Positions 36,661 to 45,815 are shown, counted from the first letter of the stretch. The stretch: DNA of 64,000 nt from an uncultured Eggerthella sp. (GCA_937998355.1 CALLDI010000010.1:1-64000); one strand, 5' to 3'. A program made the numbers and translations. The notes: a model not told the origin generated them from the letters alone.

Positions 36661-37836
36661 ATGAACCGAGTCGCGCTAGCAGCAGTGAAGGCGATCACGA
36701 AACTGCGCCCGAACATCAAGGATCGCTACAAACAACAACGCGCCGCCGAAGATTTGAGCGCCAAGCTCATGATCGCGAACCCGCGCTGCCGCATCGACGA
36801 TGCCACCGTCGCCGCGCTGGATGGATACCCCATCCCCATCCGCATCTTCACGCCGCTCGACGTGGACTTCTCGCTGAAGGCCGGCCTTCACGTGAACGAG
36901 GACGTGAAGGGCACGATCCTGTTCTTCCACGGCGGCGGCTGGGCCAACGGGGATGTCGATTTCTACGCCGACACCTGCTCGAAGATGGCCATCAAGCTGG
37001 AACGACGCGTGGTTTCGGTGGACTACCGCCGCTCGCCCGAGCACCCCTTCCCCGCCGCGCCCAGCGACTGCTACGAGGTCGCGCGCCAGCTGTTCGCGGG
37101 CGCGATCCTGCCCGATGTCGACCCGGAGCACATCGTGCTGTTCGGCGATTCCGCGGGCGGGAACCTGGCGGCCGTCGTCTCGCTGATGGCGCGCGACACC
37201 GGTGAATTCACGCCGCGCACGCAGGTGCTGCTCTACCCGCTCACGTACAGCGATCATTCTGAGACCACCATCTTCGATTCGGTGCGCGCCAATGGCGACG
37301 ATTACATCCTCACGCGCGCGGACATCGAAAGCTATATCAGCATGTACCTCTCCGAACCCGCCGATTACGAAAACCCCTACTTCGCGCCGTTGCTGGAGGT
37401 TGACCTGTCGCGCCAGCCGCGCACGCTGGTCGTCACCGCGGAATATTGCCCGCTGCGCGACGAGGGCGAGGTGTACGCCGCGCGACTCGAGGCCGACGGC
37501 AACGAGGTCGAATGCGTGCGCGTGCTCGACGCGGTGCATGGGTACTTCCTCTATCCATCCGTGTTCGGCTTCGTGCGCGATACCTATCGCATCATCGAGG
37601 CGTTCCTGGACGGCGAGCCGCTGCCCGCAGATAACGATGGCGCGTGGATGACGCTGCTCGAGCCGGGCGAGGGCCGCGCGACTGGCTCCGCGGTCGGGAC
37701 CGAAGCCGAGGACGCTGGCCGTATCGCGAGTTCGTCGACCGCCCACGCGGGCGACTCCGCAGCCGAGACCGAAGCCGAGGGCGACACGAGGTCGCGCTCT
37801 TCCGAACCCAGCCCACGCAAGGGCTCCGAACGTTAG
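36661..37836 (+). CDS. Alpha/beta-hydrolase (HSL-type esterase)
   Basis: The 391-residue protein has the oxyanion motif FFHGGGWANG (about 89-98) and the nucleophile elbow FGDSAGGN (Ser164), with a later Asp in CPLRDEG and His in DAVHGYF, a full catalytic triad of the hormone-sensitive-lipase/acetyl-esterase class. The last about 60 residues are a low-complexity Ser/Glu/Ala tail of no known role. GGAGG before the ATG gives a firm start. It is the first gene of a cluster with a condensation-fold acyltransferase (9 bases on) and a zinc-ribbon membrane protein, which suggests joint turnover or making of an ester. Confidence 0.88.
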   Translation: MNRVALAAVKAITKLRPNIKDRYKQQRAAEDLSAKLMIANPRCRIDDATVAALDGYPIPIRIFTPLDVDFSLKAGLHVNEDVKGTILFFHGGGWANGDVDFYADTCSKMAIKLERRVVSVDYRRSPEHPFPAAPSDCYEVARQLFAGAILPDVDPEHIVLFGDSAGGNLAAVVSLMARDTGEFTPRTQVLLYPLTYSDHSETTIFDSVRANGDDYILTRADIESYISMYLSEPADYENPYFAPLLEVDLSRQPRTLVVTAEYCPLRDEGEVYAARLEADGNEVECVRVLDAVHGYFLYPSVFGFVRDTYRIIEAFLDGEPLPADNDGAWMTLLEPGEGRATGSAVGTEAEDAGRIASSSTAHAGDSAAETEAEGDTRSRSSEPSPRKGSER

Positions 37837-37845
37837 GCGCCAACG

Positions 37846-39183
37846 ATGCCGCGCTCCGATTGGTACCGACTCGACAACGTGGGCAAGTTCTACGCTTCGC
37901 AGGCTGGACGCCGAGGTCAAACGGTGTTCCGCTTCTCGGCAACCCTGTCGGATCCCGTCGCGCCGAAAGCGCTGCAGATCGCGCTCGATCGCACGGTCGA
38001 GCGCTTCCCCGGCTTCAACGTGAAGCTGCGCAGCGGCATGTTCTGGCACTACCTCGAGCCGTCGGGCGAGCTGCCGGAAGTGCGCGAAGAAGCGCTCCCC
38101 ATCTGCGCGAACCTACATTCGGGCCTCGATAGCGTGCTGTTCCGCGTGAGCTATTTCGGCACGCGCATCAACCTCGAGGTGTCGCACATGATCTCGGACG
38201 GGCGCGGCACGCTGGAGTTCTTCCGCACGCTGCTGGGCTACTACGTGAAGCGCCGCTACGGCGCCGAGGTCGACCTGCCCGCCGACACCGTCGTGCCGAG
38301 CCTCCACACCGAAGACAGCTACACCGCCAATTTCGAGCGAGAGAAGGCCGGGGCGACCGCGAAGCAGAAGGTCTACCACCTGACCGGCTGGAAGAACACC
38401 GCCGAGCCGAACTTCTTCGAGTACCACCTCTCCGCCAGCGCCGTGCACCGCGTGGCGAAGGAGATGGGCGTGAGCGTGACGTGCCTGGTCATCGCCGCAG
38501 TCATCGTGGCGATCCGCGCCATCATGCCCGCATCGCAGCGCGACCGCGCCATCCGCATGGACATCCCGGTCGACCTGCGCGACACGTTCGGCTCCGAGAC
38601 GCTGCGCAACTTCTTCGGCCTGGCGTTCGTCAGCTACACGCCGGGGCAACGCGACGAATCGCTGGCCGACATCGCGCACGAGGTGCAGCGCCAGGTCTCG
38701 CGCGCCACGCAGCCCGATTCGCTGAAGCGCCGCATGAACCAGATGCTGAAGATCGAGAAGAACCCGCTCATTCGCGCCGCACCGCTGTTCCTGAAGGACG
38801 GCGGCCTCATGATCGGCAATTGGATGGCCGCGCAGGAGGTCACCACCACGGTTTCGAGCATCGGGCGCATCACGCTCGACCCCGCGGTCGAACCGTACGT
38901 GGAGCAGATCAACGTCAGCACCTCAACGCACGGCCTGAACTTCCTGTTCTGCACGTTCAAGGACGTGCTCGCCATCTCCATCTCGAGCATCTTCGTAACC
39001 CACGATGTGGTGCGCGCGTTCGTAGGAGTCTTCACTGAGCTGGGGATACACGGCACGATGAGCGTGAACAAGAGCGCCGATCAGGTCGACTCCGAGCTGC
39101 GCCAGGCGCGCTTCGAGCACCTCTCGAAGAGCATCGCCACCGCTCGCAAAGCGAAACGGCCTGCTAAGGAGGGTTCGCGATGA
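37846..39183 (+). CDS. Condensation/alcohol-acyltransferase-fold protein
   Basis: The 445-residue protein has the CoA-dependent acyltransferase/condensation fold, with the catalytic motif HMISDG (His114 to Gly119, HxxxDG) and a later DFGW-equivalent region that is not obvious. It resembles alcohol acetyltransferase-like proteins found beside alpha/beta hydrolases. It could move an acyl group from CoA to an alcohol or amine. The stop overlaps the start of the next gene by 4 bases (ATGA), so all three genes of the cluster are translated together. Substrates are unknown. Confidence 0.8.
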   Translation: MPRSDWYRLDNVGKFYASQAGRRGQTVFRFSATLSDPVAPKALQIALDRTVERFPGFNVKLRSGMFWHYLEPSGELPEVREEALPICANLHSGLDSVLFRVSYFGTRINLEVSHMISDGRGTLEFFRTLLGYYVKRRYGAEVDLPADTVVPSLHTEDSYTANFEREKAGATAKQKVYHLTGWKNTAEPNFFEYHLSASAVHRVAKEMGVSVTCLVIAAVIVAIRAIMPASQRDRAIRMDIPVDLRDTFGSETLRNFFGLAFVSYTPGQRDESLADIAHEVQRQVSRATQPDSLKRRMNQMLKIEKNPLIRAAPLFLKDGGLMIGNWMAAQEVTTTVSSIGRITLDPAVEPYVEQINVSTSTHGLNFLFCTFKDVLAISISSIFVTHDVVRAFVGVFTELGIHGTMSVNKSADQVDSELRQARFEHLSKSIATARKAKRPAKEGSR

Positions 39184-39836
39184 AGCGCTGTTCGACTTGC
39201 CAGCTCGATTTCACGGGCGATCTCGATCGTTGCCCGCTCTGCAGCAATGCGCTCGAAGGCACCGCCTCGCCTGCGGTCTTTCCCGAGAACGAGCTCGCGC
39301 GCCCGAAGAAGATCGCGAAGCGCTGCCTGATCGGCCTCACGCTGGCCGGCTTGGTGCTCGTGGCGCTGGCAGGATTCGCGACCGACTCGTCCCCGCTCGC
39401 TATCGTCGCGGGCGAGGCAGCGGTGCTGGTCAGTTACATCTTCATCCGCAACGTGGTCGTGCACTCTCCCAGCTTCCTGCGCATGGTGCAGCGCTACTTC
39501 CTCGTGCTGATCGCACTCGCGCTGCTGTGCCTGCTCGCGACCGGCGACACTGCCGTTGCGACCTACCTCGTGCCGCTGGTCTCGTTCATCGCGCTCGCTA
39601 CGAACGGCGTGCTGGTGATCCTGTTCCGCAACACGTTCGTGCAAGGCTACGCGAAGTACCTCATCTACGAGCTGGCGCTTGGGCTCGTGCCGCTCGTGCT
39701 GATGGCGTTCGGCTTCGTGACCTGGCCTGTTCCCACCATCATCACCGCGCTAGCCGCCGCGCTGCTGCTCGTGCTCATGCTGGCGCTCACCCGCAAGCAA
39801 CTCGCTTCCGAGATGAGCAAGCTCTTCCACGCCTAA
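39180..39836 (+). CDS. Zinc-ribbon six-helix membrane protein (DUF6320-like)
   Basis: The 218-residue product begins with a rubredoxin-like zinc ribbon (C4, C7, C18, C21 in CSTC and CPLC) and then has about six hydrophobic helices (from about 45). This matches DUF6320-type proteins that I recall beside hydrolase-acyltransferase pairs; the name is from memory. It overlaps the acyltransferase gene by 4 bases and ends the cluster. It may anchor the acyltransferase at the membrane or move the product; both ideas are inference. Confidence 0.8.
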   Translation: MKRCSTCQLDFTGDLDRCPLCSNALEGTASPAVFPENELARPKKIAKRCLIGLTLAGLVLVALAGFATDSSPLAIVAGEAAVLVSYIFIRNVVVHSPSFLRMVQRYFLVLIALALLCLLATGDTAVATYLVPLVSFIALATNGVLVILFRNTFVQGYAKYLIYELALGLVPLVLMAFGFVTWPVPTIITALAAALLLVLMLALTRKQLASEMSKLFHA

Positions 39837-39930
39837 CCTCTTCGCCCTGTCGGGCTTCTCCGTCTTGCCCAAGTTCACATACCCCTTCTCGCTTCTGAAT
39901 GGGGTCGACTTTTGATCGCGCCAGCTTTCT

Positions 39931-39997
39931 TCGCACTACGACCGTATTTCAGTTGCACTCGCTTCGTTGTTAGCACTACAACCGCAATTTCGCAGCG
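39931..39997. repeat. Two degenerate half-copies of the element's right arm
   Basis: TCGCACTACGACCGTATTTC (39931) and TAGCACTACAACCGCAATTT (39971) resemble the right-arm phrase GTGCGTACAACCGCAAACTT of copy C, in the same orientation, and lie directly before its left arm. Confidence 0.5.
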
Positions 39998-40230
39998 CTT
40001 TTGCAGCGAAAGCAGGCAAAATTGCAAGAAGTTTGCGCTTGTAAGCACAAAATGAGCCAAATGAGACCCGATGGGCGCTTGAGTGATCCGATCGCAAATT
40101 TCTGATCAGGGATTTTGCAATAGCAGCAACCGTAGAGAGCCTGCTTAGAGGATCAGAGACTCAAAACGAGGTCTTTTTCGTGCGTACAACCGCAAACTTC
40201 TTGCAGTTTTCACCCGAATCGCTGCAAAAC
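39998..40230. repeat. Intergenic inverted-arm element, copy C
   Basis: The left arm (39998-40049) reads TTTTGCAGCGAA, TGCAAGAAGTTTGCG, GTAAGCACA; the right arm (40179-40230) is its inverse with CGTGCGTACAACCGC, AACTTCTTGCA and CGCTGCAAAA. The core differs from copies A and D at AAG for GAT, and does so in both arms, so pairing is kept. A nested pairing TTGAGT-GATCC with GGATC-ACTCAA spans 40079-40164. It lies between convergent genes. Confidence 0.88.
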
Positions 40231-40289
40231 AAGGCCTTCGAAGGTTTTCAGCGAGTCGATATCGAAAGCGACCACGAAAACACGAACAT

Positions 40290-41399
40290 CTAATCTTCGA
40301 ATGCGGGTGAATCGAGCTCGTCGACGAACCATTTGGCCGAATCGCTCAGATCCGCCATCGTGAAGCCTGATACCTTATCGCAGGTGGTCTTGAAGAAGGC
40401 CGACGTCTCATCCTTATTCGAGAGATTCCAGCAGATGTAGCTCACATCCAGATCGTCCATCAGCTCGACCCACGCCTCAGCCGACTGGTAGTCGATCGCG
40501 CCGTTGCCGCTCGAGTCGCAAATGCCGAACTCGGTCACGAACACGGGCGTTCCGGCTTCGACCGCGGTCTTGAGCTTGTTGCGCAGGTCTTGCTGGTGCG
40601 TCGCTGCGTAGAAATGCAGCGTATACATGACATTATCGAACGCGAGCGGATCGGCCGTCGCGTCATTCACATCCTGCGACCAGGTAGGCGTGCCCACCAC
40701 CACGACTGCATCGGGGTCATTCGCGCGAATGATCGGGATGATGACCTCGGCATACGCCTTGATCTGCACCCAGGTGGTGGAGCCATTCGGCTCGTTGCAG
40801 ATCTCGTAGATCACATTATTCTTGTTCGCGAACTGCGCTGACATCTTGTCGAAGAATGCCTTCGCGTCCTCGATGTGCACGTTCGGATCGAGGTCAGCGA
40901 GCACGTGCCAATCGACCACCGCGTAGAGATCAGCCGCCTCAGCGTAGTTGACGCCGTCGATGACCAGCTGTTCGAGCGCCGCCTTATCGCCGCCCGTACA
41001 GTAGCCGCCGTACTCGGCCGTGTAAAGCGCAAGGCGCACCACGTTCACGCCCCAATCTTGGCGAAGCTGGGTGAAGAAATCTTGGTTAACGTACTGCGGG
41101 AACCATGCGAGCCCGTGGGTGCTAACGCCGCGCAGCTGCACGGGCGCACCCGACTCGGATGAAAGCTGTGCGCCGATGACCTGCAGCTTCCCAGAATTCG
41201 ACGGGGTCGCGATGCCGCCTTCAGGAATGCCTGCCGGTGTGCTTTGCGCGCTTTGCGAGTCTTGCGCAGGATCGCTCGAGGATGAAGCGCTGCCGCCTGA
41301 AGAGCATGCGGTCAGCACGAGCGCACACGCGACCGCGCACACTACGAGCGCGATCTTGCATGCCGCACGGTGCGCGGCGAAGGTTTGTTTAACGTCCAT
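40290..41399 (-). CDS. GH5 family glycoside hydrolase lipoprotein
   Basis: The 369-residue protein has a lipoprotein signal with Cys32 (LTACSS), a Ser/Gln/Ala linker and a GH5 (endoglucanase-type) catalytic domain from about 70. Glu203 in YEICNEPNG is the acid/base and Glu290 in VFVTEFG the nucleophile; LRGVSTHGLAWFPQYVN is the usual first block. It should cut beta-1,4-glucan or a similar beta-glycan on the cell surface. GAGGATT precedes ATG 41399. No other polysaccharide genes are near, which is unusual for Coriobacteriia that mostly do not use polysaccharides. Confidence 0.9.
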   Translation of the reverse strand: MDVKQTFAAHRAACKIALVVCAVACALVLTACSSGGSASSSSDPAQDSQSAQSTPAGIPEGGIATPSNSGKLQVIGAQLSSESGAPVQLRGVSTHGLAWFPQYVNQDFFTQLRQDWGVNVVRLALYTAEYGGYCTGGDKAALEQLVIDGVNYAEAADLYAVVDWHVLADLDPNVHIEDAKAFFDKMSAQFANKNNVIYEICNEPNGSTTWVQIKAYAEVIIPIIRANDPDAVVVVGTPTWSQDVNDATADPLAFDNVMYTLHFYAATHQQDLRNKLKTAVEAGTPVFVTEFGICDSSGNGAIDYQSAEAWVELMDDLDVSYICWNLSNKDETSAFFKTTCDKVSGFTMADLSDSAKWFVDELDSPAFED

Positions 41400-41684
41400 T
41401 TTCAATCCTCTTTCAACTCGTCAACGAATCTCATTACACCATGTGGCACGGCGAATCTCGCACTAGAGTGGGAATCGGAAAGCAAATCGTAACGCTCGCA
41501 ATGAGCGCGCGGGAACGCCGCCAAGAACGTTGGCTCGAACGAGATCGTGAACGAGGCTGCTTACGCGGTCGCGATCGCGATCAGAAGCGAAGCTGCGAAC
41601 GGGGCGCGAGCGCGAGCGCGAACGAACGAGTCCGCGAACGCGATCGGGCGCGAGCGTTACGTGAGAAGGAAAGAAGGAGCGAAA

Positions 41685-41903
41685 ATGAACCGCCACTCAC
41701 AACTCGAGGGAGAAGACATCAAGTACGACTCCATCGAACAGGAAACCCGCCATGTCAACGAACAGGCGTACAAGGACGCGAGCGTGAACAAGAATGTGGA
41801 AGGCCACCGCATCAGCCACGCCGAGAAGGGCGCGCGCGATGAAGAGAACATCGCCGACCACGAGATCGCCGAGACCGTGAACACCACGTTGCGTGACGAA
41901 TAA
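41685..41903 (+). CDS. Small hypothetical protein
   Basis: The 72-residue hydrophilic product is rich in Glu, Asn, Asp and His (QETRHVNEQAYKDASVNK) with no recognised family. GAAGGAG just upstream of ATG 41685 and the close downstream gene on the same strand support it. An open frame extends upstream to 41547 but is Arg/Ala-rich and lacks a ribosome binding site. The first of a two-gene unit. Confidence 0.7.
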   Translation: MNRHSQLEGEDIKYDSIEQETRHVNEQAYKDASVNKNVEGHRISHAEKGARDEENIADHEIAETVNTTLRDE

Positions 41904-41918
41904 CAGAGGGGATGCATC

Positions 41919-42224
41919 ATGAAGGATCAAGAATTGCTCGACAAGATCATCGAGAAGCAGAATAAGATCATCCCCGTGCTCGACGGCGACACCGTCACCA
42001 CGCCCTCGAAGCTCTACAAAGCCGAAGAGGCAGCGAAGGAGTGGGCGGCCATCATCGAGCATGAGGCAGGCCCCGACAAGGAGGCGCGTCGCTGGCCGGT
42101 GAAGCACTTCGCGAAGGAACTGCACGAGAACATCACGCTGTTCGACAAGCAGACGCGCGAGTACATCCAGGAGTATTGCGAGCTCGTGGGCAAGTTGCCC
42201 TACGACGCCGACGAAACGCTGTAG
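41919..42224 (+). CDS. Small hypothetical protein
   Basis: The 101-residue soluble acidic protein (MKDQELLDKIIEKQNKIIPV) has no family I recognise. It follows the previous small gene by 15 bases with a GAGGGGATG-type ribosome binding site, so the two are one operon. An intrinsic terminator at 42306 ends the unit. Confidence 0.78.
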   Translation: MKDQELLDKIIEKQNKIIPVLDGDTVTTPSKLYKAEEAAKEWAAIIEHEAGPDKEARRWPVKHFAKELHENITLFDKQTREYIQEYCELVGKLPYDADETL

Positions 42225-42305
42225 CGCCCGCGACCCCTCGGGTCACGAAACGGGCACAGAATGCGTGCGCCCGAGGCAGTGCCCGCCGACTCCTGTATCA
42301 TTGAC

Positions 42306-42342
42306 AGGGAGAAGTTCGCCCCCGCGAACCTCTCCCTTTTTT
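42306..42342 (+). terminator. Intrinsic terminator
   Basis: AGGGAGAAGTTCGC pairs with GCGAACCTCTCCCT (one mismatch) around CCCC and is followed by six T. It separates the small-gene pair from ackA. Confidence 0.93.
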
Positions 42343-42491
42343 CATGCAAGCCCGCGCGCGGCAGAAGGCTGGCTTTCGCGAGGGGTCGAGGGATCCAATG
42401 TCCCCGCCCTTTCAGCAGGTCGACCTTCGCCGATCTTCAGCCTCGGCCGCGCGCCTCTTCATCGTGAAGAATCGAATCGTCAGGAGTTCCC

Positions 42492-43709
42492 ATGCGCGTG
42501 TTGGTAGTGAATGCAGGAAGCTCATCGCTCAAGAGCCAGCTCATCGAGACGGACGGCAAGGTGACGCTCATGAAGTGCCTGGCCGAGAAGGTCGGCACGC
42601 CAGACGCGTACATGAACGTGTCGTTCGCGCCCGATTTCCAGAAGACCACCTACAACGTGGCCGACATGAGCGTGCAGGAATGCCTGGCCAAGCTGCTCGA
42701 CGTGCTGGTCGACGACCCCGAGTCCCCCATCAGCGGACTCGAGCAGATCGACGCGATCGGCAACCGCATCGTGGCGGGCGGCGAATACTTCACGAAGTCG
42801 GTCATCATCGACGACGGCGTGCGCGAGAAGCTCGAGATCTGCGAGGAGCTGGCGCCGCTGCACAACCCGCCGGCCGACGCATGCATCGACCTGATGCGCG
42901 AAGCCATGCCCTCAACGCCGCAGGTCGCGGTGTTCGATACGGCGTTCCACGCCACCATGCCGCCGAAGGCCTACATGTACCCGCTGCCGCGCGAGTATTA
43001 CGAGAAGTACCGCATCCGCCGCTACGGCGCGCACGGCACGAGCCACCGCTACGCCGCGCAACAGGCCGCGAACCTGCTCGGGCGTCCGCTGCGCGACCTG
43101 GGACTCATCACGTGCCACCTGGGCAACGGCGGTTCGATCACGGCGGTGAACCACGGCAAGTCGATCGACACCTCGATGGGCTTCACGCCGCTGGAGGGCC
43201 TGATGATGGGCACGCGTTCGGGCTCGATCGACCCAGCTATCGTCACGTACCTGATGCGCCGCGAGCATAAATCGTTCGATGAGATGGACGCGATCCTGAA
43301 CAAGCAGAGCGGCATCCTGGGCGTGTCGGGCGTTTCTGCCGACATGCGCGATGTGCTGGCCGCCGCGGCCGAGGGCAACGAGCTCGCGGACCTGGCCATC
43401 GAGATGTACGTCTACCGCATCCAGAAGGCGATCGGCGGCTATTACGCCGCCATGACGCGCACCGACGCGGTCGTGATGACCGCGGGCATCGGCGAGAACT
43501 CCGCTGAACTGCGCGAACGCATCTTCAAGGGCCTGGCGCACATGGGCATGATCCTCGACCACGATCGCAACGACGTGACCGGCCAGATCGGCGTGAATCG
43601 CATCATCTCGATCGACGACAGCCCCATCAAGATCTGCGTCGTCACCACCGACGAAGAGATGCGCATCGCCCGCGAGACCGACAGCCTGGTCAGCCAGCTG
43701 CACGCGTAG
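42492..43709 (+). CDS. ackA: Acetate kinase
   Basis: The 405-residue enzyme interconverts acetyl phosphate and acetate with ADP/ATP. VLVVNAGSSSLKSQLIE at the start, DTAFHATMP, RRYGAHGTSHRY and MGFTPLEGLMMGTRSGSIDP are family signatures, and the length is typical. The nearby phosphotransacetylase gene that often pairs with it is not in the window. In an anaerobe this gives ATP by substrate-level phosphorylation. Its end lies only 4 bases from the convergent nitroreductase gene. Confidence 0.98.
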   Translation: MRVLVVNAGSSSLKSQLIETDGKVTLMKCLAEKVGTPDAYMNVSFAPDFQKTTYNVADMSVQECLAKLLDVLVDDPESPISGLEQIDAIGNRIVAGGEYFTKSVIIDDGVREKLEICEELAPLHNPPADACIDLMREAMPSTPQVAVFDTAFHATMPPKAYMYPLPREYYEKYRIRRYGAHGTSHRYAAQQAANLLGRPLRDLGLITCHLGNGGSITAVNHGKSIDTSMGFTPLEGLMMGTRSGSIDPAIVTYLMRREHKSFDEMDAILNKQSGILGVSGVSADMRDVLAAAAEGNELADLAIEMYVYRIQKAIGGYYAAMTRTDAVVMTAGIGENSAELRERIFKGLAHMGMILDHDRNDVTGQIGVNRIISIDDSPIKICVVTTDEEMRIARETDSLVSQLHA

Positions 43710-43713
43710 GCTG

Positions 43714-44484
43714 CTAGCGCCAGGCGAAGTTCTCTGTGCCGGCACCCAGCTCGAAGTGGAGCTGCACGATGCCGATGTCGACCGACGAATACGCGCCACC
43801 CTTCGACACCAGGTCAACGTAGGGTTTTCCCTCAGGTGAAGTCGCAGCCGTCAGGATGATCTCGAAGCTCTGCTGGTTCATGGCGGTGGGCGCGAGCAGC
43901 GCCGCCCTCACCCCGCGCGCGAACCACTCCGGGATCGGACTCGCCTCTTCGGACCCTTCGGGATCCGAGTCAGCTGCTCGCGAGCTTTCGGGATCATCAT
44001 CGCTACCGAACGAGAGATCGACATCCTGGAACGACACGACATCGCTCGCATCCTTGCTCTTGTGCGGAGCACCTTGCGTCGCGCCGTGGCCGAGCGCGAT
44101 CACCAGAACGAGCTTGTCACCTGCGTCGACGACCTTGCGCACGAAGCGCTTCTTGAACGTGAGCGCCACCCAGCACGTATTCAGTCCGCGCTCCTGCGCG
44201 AACAGGACCAGACGCTCGCCGAAGTAGCCGCAGCGCTCTTCGAGATCGGCGGTTGGCGGACCTGCCAGCACCAGATAGTTGCGCACATTCGTAAACTTGC
44301 CGTAGCGCGCGAGCATCGAGTCGAACGCTTTCGGTTCATCGAGCACGAGCTTGCAATGCAGCCCGCTCTCCTCGTTGCAGCGGTCGACCATCTCCTGGAG
44401 CGCGACCGCGTCAGCTTCCGCGATCGGCTCATCGGTATAGCTGCGCACCGCGTGGCGCGCCTCCATGATCTGCATGATATCCAT
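43714..44484 (-). CDS. Nitroreductase-family protein
   Basis: The 256-residue protein starts IMEARHAVRSYTDEPIAEA, the FMN-phosphate site, and has the family's LAGPPTADLEERCGYFGERLVLFAQERGLNTCWV block. A third segment, APTAMNQQSFEI, is the conserved region near the C-terminus. It shares an ATGA overlap with the Rrf2-type regulator gene upstream, so the regulator probably controls it. The substrate is not evident. Confidence 0.88.
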   Translation of the reverse strand: MDIMQIMEARHAVRSYTDEPIAEADAVALQEMVDRCNEESGLHCKLVLDEPKAFDSMLARYGKFTNVRNYLVLAGPPTADLEERCGYFGERLVLFAQERGLNTCWVALTFKKRFVRKVVDAGDKLVLVIALGHGATQGAPHKSKDASDVVSFQDVDLSFGSDDDPESSRAADSDPEGSEEASPIPEWFARGVRAALLAPTAMNQQSFEIILTAATSPEGKPYVDLVSKGGAYSSVDIGIVQLHFELGAGTENFAWR

Positions 44485-44945
44485 CAGTTTCTCTCTTCCC
44501 AATCGACCGATCCCTCACGGTGATTTCCCTCAACGACCAGCTCAGCGAGCGAAAGCTTCTCGAGTCGTCCCAAGAATGCCTCCCATCCGCTCCCGAGCGT
44601 TCGACTCACCAGATCGACGCTCGCGCCCGTCTGTTCGCAGCCGCCGAACACCTTGAACGCGAAGCTTTCCGCCTGGCGCGCCGAAGGCGGCTCTTCGAAG
44701 ACCTCCATCACATCGGCGAACGTGATCTGCTCGAGCGGCCGCGCAAGGGTGAACCCGCCGCCAGGAGCCGCAGATGAACGCACGAATCCAGCTGCAACGA
44801 GCTTGCGCACGATCTTCTTGAGGTAAGAGTCCGACACGCCCAGCACCTCGCTCAACACGGCGCTTCGCACCGGTCGATGTCCCTTCGAAAGCGCCAGCAT
44901 AAGGATCACGAACGTGCCCTGTTCGACGCCTTTGCTAAGCTTCAT
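44484..44945 (-). CDS. Rrf2 family transcriptional regulator
   Basis: The 153-residue protein has the Rrf2 winged helix (VRSAVLSEVLGVSDSYLKKIVRKLVAAGFV, about 27-56) and the wing SSAAPGGGFTLAR. Fe-S-binding Rrf2 proteins such as IscR and NsrR have three conserved Cys; only one is present here (FGGCEQTG), so this is likely a CymR-like or other non-Fe-S member. It is followed with a 4-base overlap by the nitroreductase gene, which it probably represses or activates. Its own site is not identified. Confidence 0.88.
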   Translation of the reverse strand: MKLSKGVEQGTFVILMLALSKGHRPVRSAVLSEVLGVSDSYLKKIVRKLVAAGFVRSSAAPGGGFTLARPLEQITFADVMEVFEEPPSARQAESFAFKVFGGCEQTGASVDLVSRTLGSGWEAFLGRLEKLSLAELVVEGNHREGSVDWEERN

Positions 44946-44978
44946 CTTTCACCTTTCCTCTCGAACAGCAGCCATCGT

Positions 44979-45815
44979 TCACAGGCCGCTGCCACGCTCG
45001 CCACCGAACGTATACGCCCCCGGCGGCACCGCAGGATCATGCGCCGCGAACGCACCTATGCAGTGCGGGTCCTCCAGTAGATCGTGCACCCAGAGCAGCG
45101 CGCGTTCCATGTTCTCCTTATTGTAGACCGGCCCCGGCAGATTCAGCTTCTCCCACGACGCGCGGTCGTATCCCGTGTCTCCCGCGAGAATCGCGAAATG
45201 GCTGCCCTCGCGCGCGATATACGCGACCGAACCTGCTGAATGACCAGGTACGATATACGCTACGAGCGACCCATCGCCGTACACATCGCACGAGGCGCCG
45301 AACGGCGCGAGCGGGTCGGCGCGCATCTCCAAATGCTCGAACTCGACCCCACGCCAGAACTTCTTGCGGTAACGCGGATCCGCCGTGTCCGCGCGCAGAA
45401 GTTCCTCGCGACTCACGAGAATCCGCTTCGCATCCGCCACGCCGTCGATGCCGCTCACGTGGTCGCAGTCGAGATGCGTCATCACCACCGCGTCGAGATC
45501 GGCCACCGAGATTCCCATCCGAGCCATTTGACGGTCGACCGCCTCATCCTCTTCCATGACCGGTTCGCTGGCGAACCACAACCCGAACCCCATGTGACGC
45601 AGCGGATGCGTGGCATCCTGCGCGCTCCACCCCGCGTCGACGAGCGTCAGATGCCCGCCCGCACGCACCAAGAAGCACTTGACGGGCACCTCGATGCGAT
45701 TCGAGCGCCGCTGGAAAAGACCCGTGAACGCGAGCGGATTCTTGCGGGTATTGCGATTCGGAACCGCAGGTGACACGAGCGTCGACCCTGTTTGAATGAC
45801 GATGACCTCAGCCAT
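44979..45815 (-). CDS. Lactonase-like metallo-beta-lactamase-fold hydrolase
   Basis: The 278-residue protein has the metal motif HLDCDH (HxDxDH), with VDAGWS before it, GHSAGSVAY and AGDTGYD after it; this is the AttM/AiiA-type layout, which hydrolyses N-acyl-homoserine lactones and other lactones. GAGGGGGAG before ATG 45815 sets the start. It is followed by the Rrf2-nitroreductase pair at a 33-base distance and may share a transcript. A 16-base palindrome lies in its upstream region. The true substrate is unknown. Confidence 0.82.
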   Translation of the reverse strand: MAEVIVIQTGSTLVSPAVPNRNTRKNPLAFTGLFQRRSNRIEVPVKCFLVRAGGHLTLVDAGWSAQDATHPLRHMGFGLWFASEPVMEEDEAVDRQMARMGISVADLDAVVMTHLDCDHVSGIDGVADAKRILVSREELLRADTADPRYRKKFWRGVEFEHLEMRADPLAPFGASCDVYGDGSLVAYIVPGHSAGSVAYIAREGSHFAILAGDTGYDRASWEKLNLPGPVYNKENMERALLWVHDLLEDPHCIGAFAAHDPAVPPGAYTFGGERGSGL

